Below are positions 61,604-64,000 of a DNA stretch of 64,000 nucleotides, piece after piece. Numbering within the stretch: position 1 is the first letter of the stretch; each line of letters opens with the position of its first letter. The translations under genes were made by a program, and so were the position numbers. Under the pieces are notes generated by a model. It had not been told where the DNA came from. It did not search any database and worked only from the letters and a program-made list of their open reading frames with translations. The DNA comes from Caballeronia sp. SEWSISQ10-4 2 (GTDB taxonomy: Bacteria > Pseudomonadota > Gammaproteobacteria > Burkholderiales > Burkholderiaceae), in the NCBI RefSeq assembly GCF_030464885.1, contig NZ_JALPRJ010000023.1, positions 1-64,000 of the forward strand. Direction: 5' to 3'.

Positions 61604-61996
61604 TCAGACACCGTCCTCCACGGGGATAGTTTCCATGACTGTGGCCAGAATCATCGCTTCGATGTTTCGTGGGACAGGTTGAGCGAGCCTGGGTCGATAC
61701 ACGGCGTCGCCTGTTGCAATGGCCTGGCCACTCAGGACGCAAACCCCTGCTTTCTTCGCGATGCAGCGCCGCCATAGCTGTTCGCCGTAGAAGCAGGAGG
61801 TCGGGTCGCTCCACACAACAGTTGCCGAGGTCTGCTTATTGCGCCCCAGAACCCGGATGGCACATTTCGAAAAGCAGTTTTCGCCGTACATCGGGCGGAC
61901 GCCGCTGGACACAATGGGCAACCGCATTTCGCCTTCGCTCGAGAGGAGCGCGATCATTGACTGCCACGTTCTGTCTGCTTCAAAGGGAGCTTGCAT
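61604..61996 (-). CDS. DUF3331 domain protein
   Basis: The 130-residue protein contains the DUF3331 pattern VVWSDPTSCFYGEQLWRRCI, then AKKAGVCVLSGQAIATGDAV, then YRPR. The family is almost restricted to Burkholderiaceae. The Cys-rich segment with C-x(n)-GVCxLSG could bind metal. AGGAA precedes the ATG. Function unknown. Confidence 0.85.
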   Translation of the reverse strand: MQAPFEADRTWQSMIALLSSEGEMRLPIVSSGVRPMYGENCFSKCAIRVLGRNKQTSATVVWSDPTSCFYGEQLWRRCIAKKAGVCVLSGQAIATGDAVYRPRLAQPVPRNIEAMILATVMETIPVEDGV

Positions 61997-62255
61997 GATG
62001 CGGTTCCTCGATTCTCGTTAGACAAAATGAGTTCCGGCGATCGACCTTGGCTTGATGATAGGTAGCAGATTTTCGGGCCGCTACTACATGAATGTGGAGT
62101 GCGTCCGGGTTTGACCAAGAAGAGGAAATCAAGAATGTAGGGGGCCCGCAGGCGCACCGGCCCTATACGAGAATCTTTCAGCCACCGTACGATTGGATGT
62201 CGGTGGCCCACACCTTTGGACAGGCATCCTCAAACGCCGACCGGGACGGTCAGCC

Positions 62256-63530
62256 TCACGCGTTCGTGCGTCCACGCGGTCCGGTCTCGCGCATGAACAT
62301 CGCAAGCACCATGGCGAGCACGATGCCACCGAGCAGCCACGAGCCGGTGGCGCGGAACACCGGCAGGTTCACTGTGCCGCCGTTGGCGACGTGGGCGAGC
62401 AGCTTGCCGTACGCGGGCGTAAGCAACGCGCTGAACGTGAACACCAGGAAATTGATCGCGCCGCTGGCGCTGCCCTTCACGTTGTCCGGATTGACTTCCT
62501 TGATCACCGTGTAGGGCAGCATTGCCGCACCGGAGCCGATGCCGAGCAGCAGGCCGAGCACGTAAGGCGGCGCCACACCGGCCGGCAGATAGAAAATGCC
62601 TGCGCCCGCCGCAAGCATCAGCTGCGCGCCGGCGATCAACACCGGCTTGCGGCGGCCCAGACGGTCGGACAAGTAGCCTAACAGCGGGCAGCCAATCACC
62701 CAGCCGAGCGGCACCATGCTCGCGCGATTGACAGCCTCCGCATAGCTGACGTCGAGACCGTTGCGCAGGAACGGAATGCCCCAGATCATGTCGCCTATCG
62801 TAGTCGGCAAGAACAGCAGGCCGGCGCAGAAACCGCAAAGATACGACTGCGGATTGGACAGCACTTCCTTGTACGGCGCGAACATCTTCATCCACGAGCC
62901 CTGGCTGGCTGGGCTGTCGTCATGGCCTGCCGGCGTCGCGAAGAACACCAGCCCGGCGATCAAGAAGATGACGAGGCCAGACAGCCGCCAGAACTGCTGC
63001 CACGTGATGAGGCCGTGAATGAGCGGCGCAACGGCGAACTGACCCGCGGAGCCGCCCAGCATGCCGAAGCATTGAGTGAACCCTACCGCCGTCGCGAGAG
63101 AACGCGGGGGAAAACCGTGCGTGGCGAGATACACCGCGCCGATGAACCCGCACGCCGAACCCGCGCCTTGCAGCAGGCGGCCGGTCTGCGCGGCCTCCAT
63201 GCTGCCCAGGCCGAACAGTGCGGCCCCGACGGCAACGAGAACGATGCCGGCCGGAATGACGGCCTTGCCCCCGAGCCGATCGAGCAACGCACCGCAAACG
63301 ATCGAGAACAGCGCATAGGTGTAGTAGTACAGGCCGACGAGCGTGCCCACGCCCAGCGCATCGCGCGCAAACGCCGCACTCAACTCGGGCACCATCACGC
63401 CCGGCGCGGAACGCAGCATGTACTGCATGAAGTAGAACGCGGCACAAAAAAGCCAGGCGATGACGAAATCCATGTGTATGGACTCGCGGCCTGCCGGAAT
63501 ATTGACAGTGCTTACGACCTTGCTGGACAT
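62256..63530 (-). CDS. MFS transporter
   Basis: The 424-residue protein has 12 predicted membrane helices with MFS signatures (SIVCGALLDRLGGKAVIPAG in loop 2-3 and GYLSDRLGRRKPVLIAG in loop 8-9). Its substrate cannot be told. It starts 38 bases beyond the end of the poxB-type gene on the same strand, so the two may be cotranscribed, suggesting a carrier for a monocarboxylate such as pyruvate. The ATG at 63530 lacks a good ribosome-binding site; an ATG 19 codons later is an alternative. Confidence 0.88.
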   Translation of the reverse strand: MSSKVVSTVNIPAGRESIHMDFVIAWLFCAAFYFMQYMLRSAPGVMVPELSAAFARDALGVGTLVGLYYYTYALFSIVCGALLDRLGGKAVIPAGIVLVAVGAALFGLGSMEAAQTGRLLQGAGSACGFIGAVYLATHGFPPRSLATAVGFTQCFGMLGGSAGQFAVAPLIHGLITWQQFWRLSGLVIFLIAGLVFFATPAGHDDSPASQGSWMKMFAPYKEVLSNPQSYLCGFCAGLLFLPTTIGDMIWGIPFLRNGLDVSYAEAVNRASMVPLGWVIGCPLLGYLSDRLGRRKPVLIAGAQLMLAAGAGIFYLPAGVAPPYVLGLLLGIGSGAAMLPYTVIKEVNPDNVKGSASGAINFLVFTFSALLTPAYGKLLAHVANGGTVNLPVFRATGSWLLGGIVLAMVLAMFMRETGPRGRTNA

Positions 63531-63567
63531 GGTTCGATTTCATTTCCATAGAGTTTTTCGGACCGCA

Positions 63568-64000
63568 CTACCGGAACAGATTGACCTTTGCGAGGTCAAT
63601 GAGCTGCTTGCCTCGACCGTCCATGACGGCGCGAAGCATGAACAGCCCAAAGTGGTAAGTCTGGTCGGCGGTGGTCGCAGGAGGCATCACGAGCTCCTGG
63701 CGTGCGCTCACTACGTCGACGAGAGCCGGGCCCGGATGGGCGAATGCTTCGCGTAGGGCTCCTTCCAGTTCCGCAGGGTGCTCGACGCGCACGCCTTTGA
63801 TTCCGATCGCATTGGCCATCGCGGCAAAGTTCGGATTTTTCAGATCACATCCCGTATCAACGAACCCGCTGGCCTTCATCTCCATTTCCACGAAGCCCAG
63901 CGTTCCATTGTTGAGCACGACGACTTTGACCGGCAAGCCTGTTTGAATCAGCGTCAAAAACTCACCCATCATCATGGTGAAGCCGCCGTCGCCTGACATC
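63568..64000 (-). CDS. poxB: Pyruvate dehydrogenase (quinone) / pyruvate oxidase, 3' part
   Basis: Only the C-terminal 143 residues or so are inside the window; the gene continues past its right end. The fragment has the thiamine-diphosphate motif SGDGGFTMMMGEFLTLIQTG (GDG...) and ends VMDGRGKQLIDLAKVNLFR, the amphipathic tail by which PoxB attaches to the membrane when activated. The enzyme decarboxylates pyruvate to acetate and CO2, passing electrons to ubiquinone. Confidence 0.9.
   Translation of the reverse strand, partial: MSGDGGFTMMMGEFLTLIQTGLPVKVVVLNNGTLGFVEMEMKASGFVDTGCDLKNPNFAAMANAIGIKGVRVEHPAELEGALREAFAHPGPALVDVVSARQELVMPPATTADQTYHFGLFMLRAVMDGRGKQLIDLAKVNLFR

Overview
The window looks like chromosomal DNA of a Burkholderiaceae bacterium, most likely Paraburkholderia or Caballeronia. 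This rests on gene content: a monomeric NADP isocitrate dehydrogenase, a Burkholderia-type trimeric porin, an intracellular PHB depolymerase, a DUF3331 protein, LysR regulators paired with oxidoreductases, and dense accessory signalling genes. Base composition is high GC, with AT-rich islands mainly in promoter regions. No rRNA, tRNA, CRISPR array or intact insertion sequence was recognised.

Layout. 1-12 kb: a truncated dispersed repeat, icd, a quinone oxidoreductase with a divergent LysR, a phosphoesterase/LOG gene pair, a decayed histidine-phosphatase fragment, two small coupled unknown genes, and an SDR/DoxX operon facing a TetR gene across two palindromic operators. 12-22 kb: a cNMP-domain/thioredoxin-reductase-like fusion, a secreted beta-propeller protein, an ECF sigma/membrane protein/ferredoxin operon, an SDR, a cupin and phaZ. 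22-28 kb: a compact five-gene chemosensory-like operon (membrane CheA-like kinase, ligand-domain-free MCP-like protein, two CheX-like proteins, CheY). 28-35 kb: an acid-sugar module (MFS transporter, GbpR-like LysR, enolase-superfamily dehydratase, PdxA-like dehydrogenase) and an SDR with a divergent LysR. 35-36 kb: a large imperfect inverted repeat, part of which also starts the window. 36-48 kb: porin, a degenerate OmpR-type regulator, an adenylate cyclase/ATPase/TPR protein divergent from a SulP transporter carrying a cyclic-nucleotide-binding domain, a methyltransferase and an isolated FliL. 47.8-49.7 kb: a second, nearly identical beta-propeller gene in the opposite orientation. 50-59 kb: a transposase-derived HTH protein, a putative Cys-His-Asp protein, two periplasmic sugar-binding protein paralogues flanking a hybrid histidine kinase, a universal stress protein and gene relics. 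59-64 kb: patatin-like phospholipase, DUF3331 protein, an MFS transporter, and the 3' part of poxB cut by the window end.

How the genes work together. Three signalling modules stand out. First, the 22.8-27.9 kb operon has the parts of a phosphorelay: an Hpt-bearing kinase, CheY as output and two proteins with the CheX ExxN phosphatase motif. It lacks CheW, CheR, CheB and any classical receptor. Second, two ABC-type sugar-binding proteins flank a membrane hybrid kinase with no permease or ATPase genes, which suggests binding proteins acting as ligand presenters to the kinase. Third, a cyclase and a transporter with a cyclic-nucleotide-binding domain are divergently transcribed, so the cyclase product may gate the neighbouring transporter. 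Decayed fragments at 8.3, 50.7, 57.2 and 59 kb mark places of past gene loss or rearrangement.
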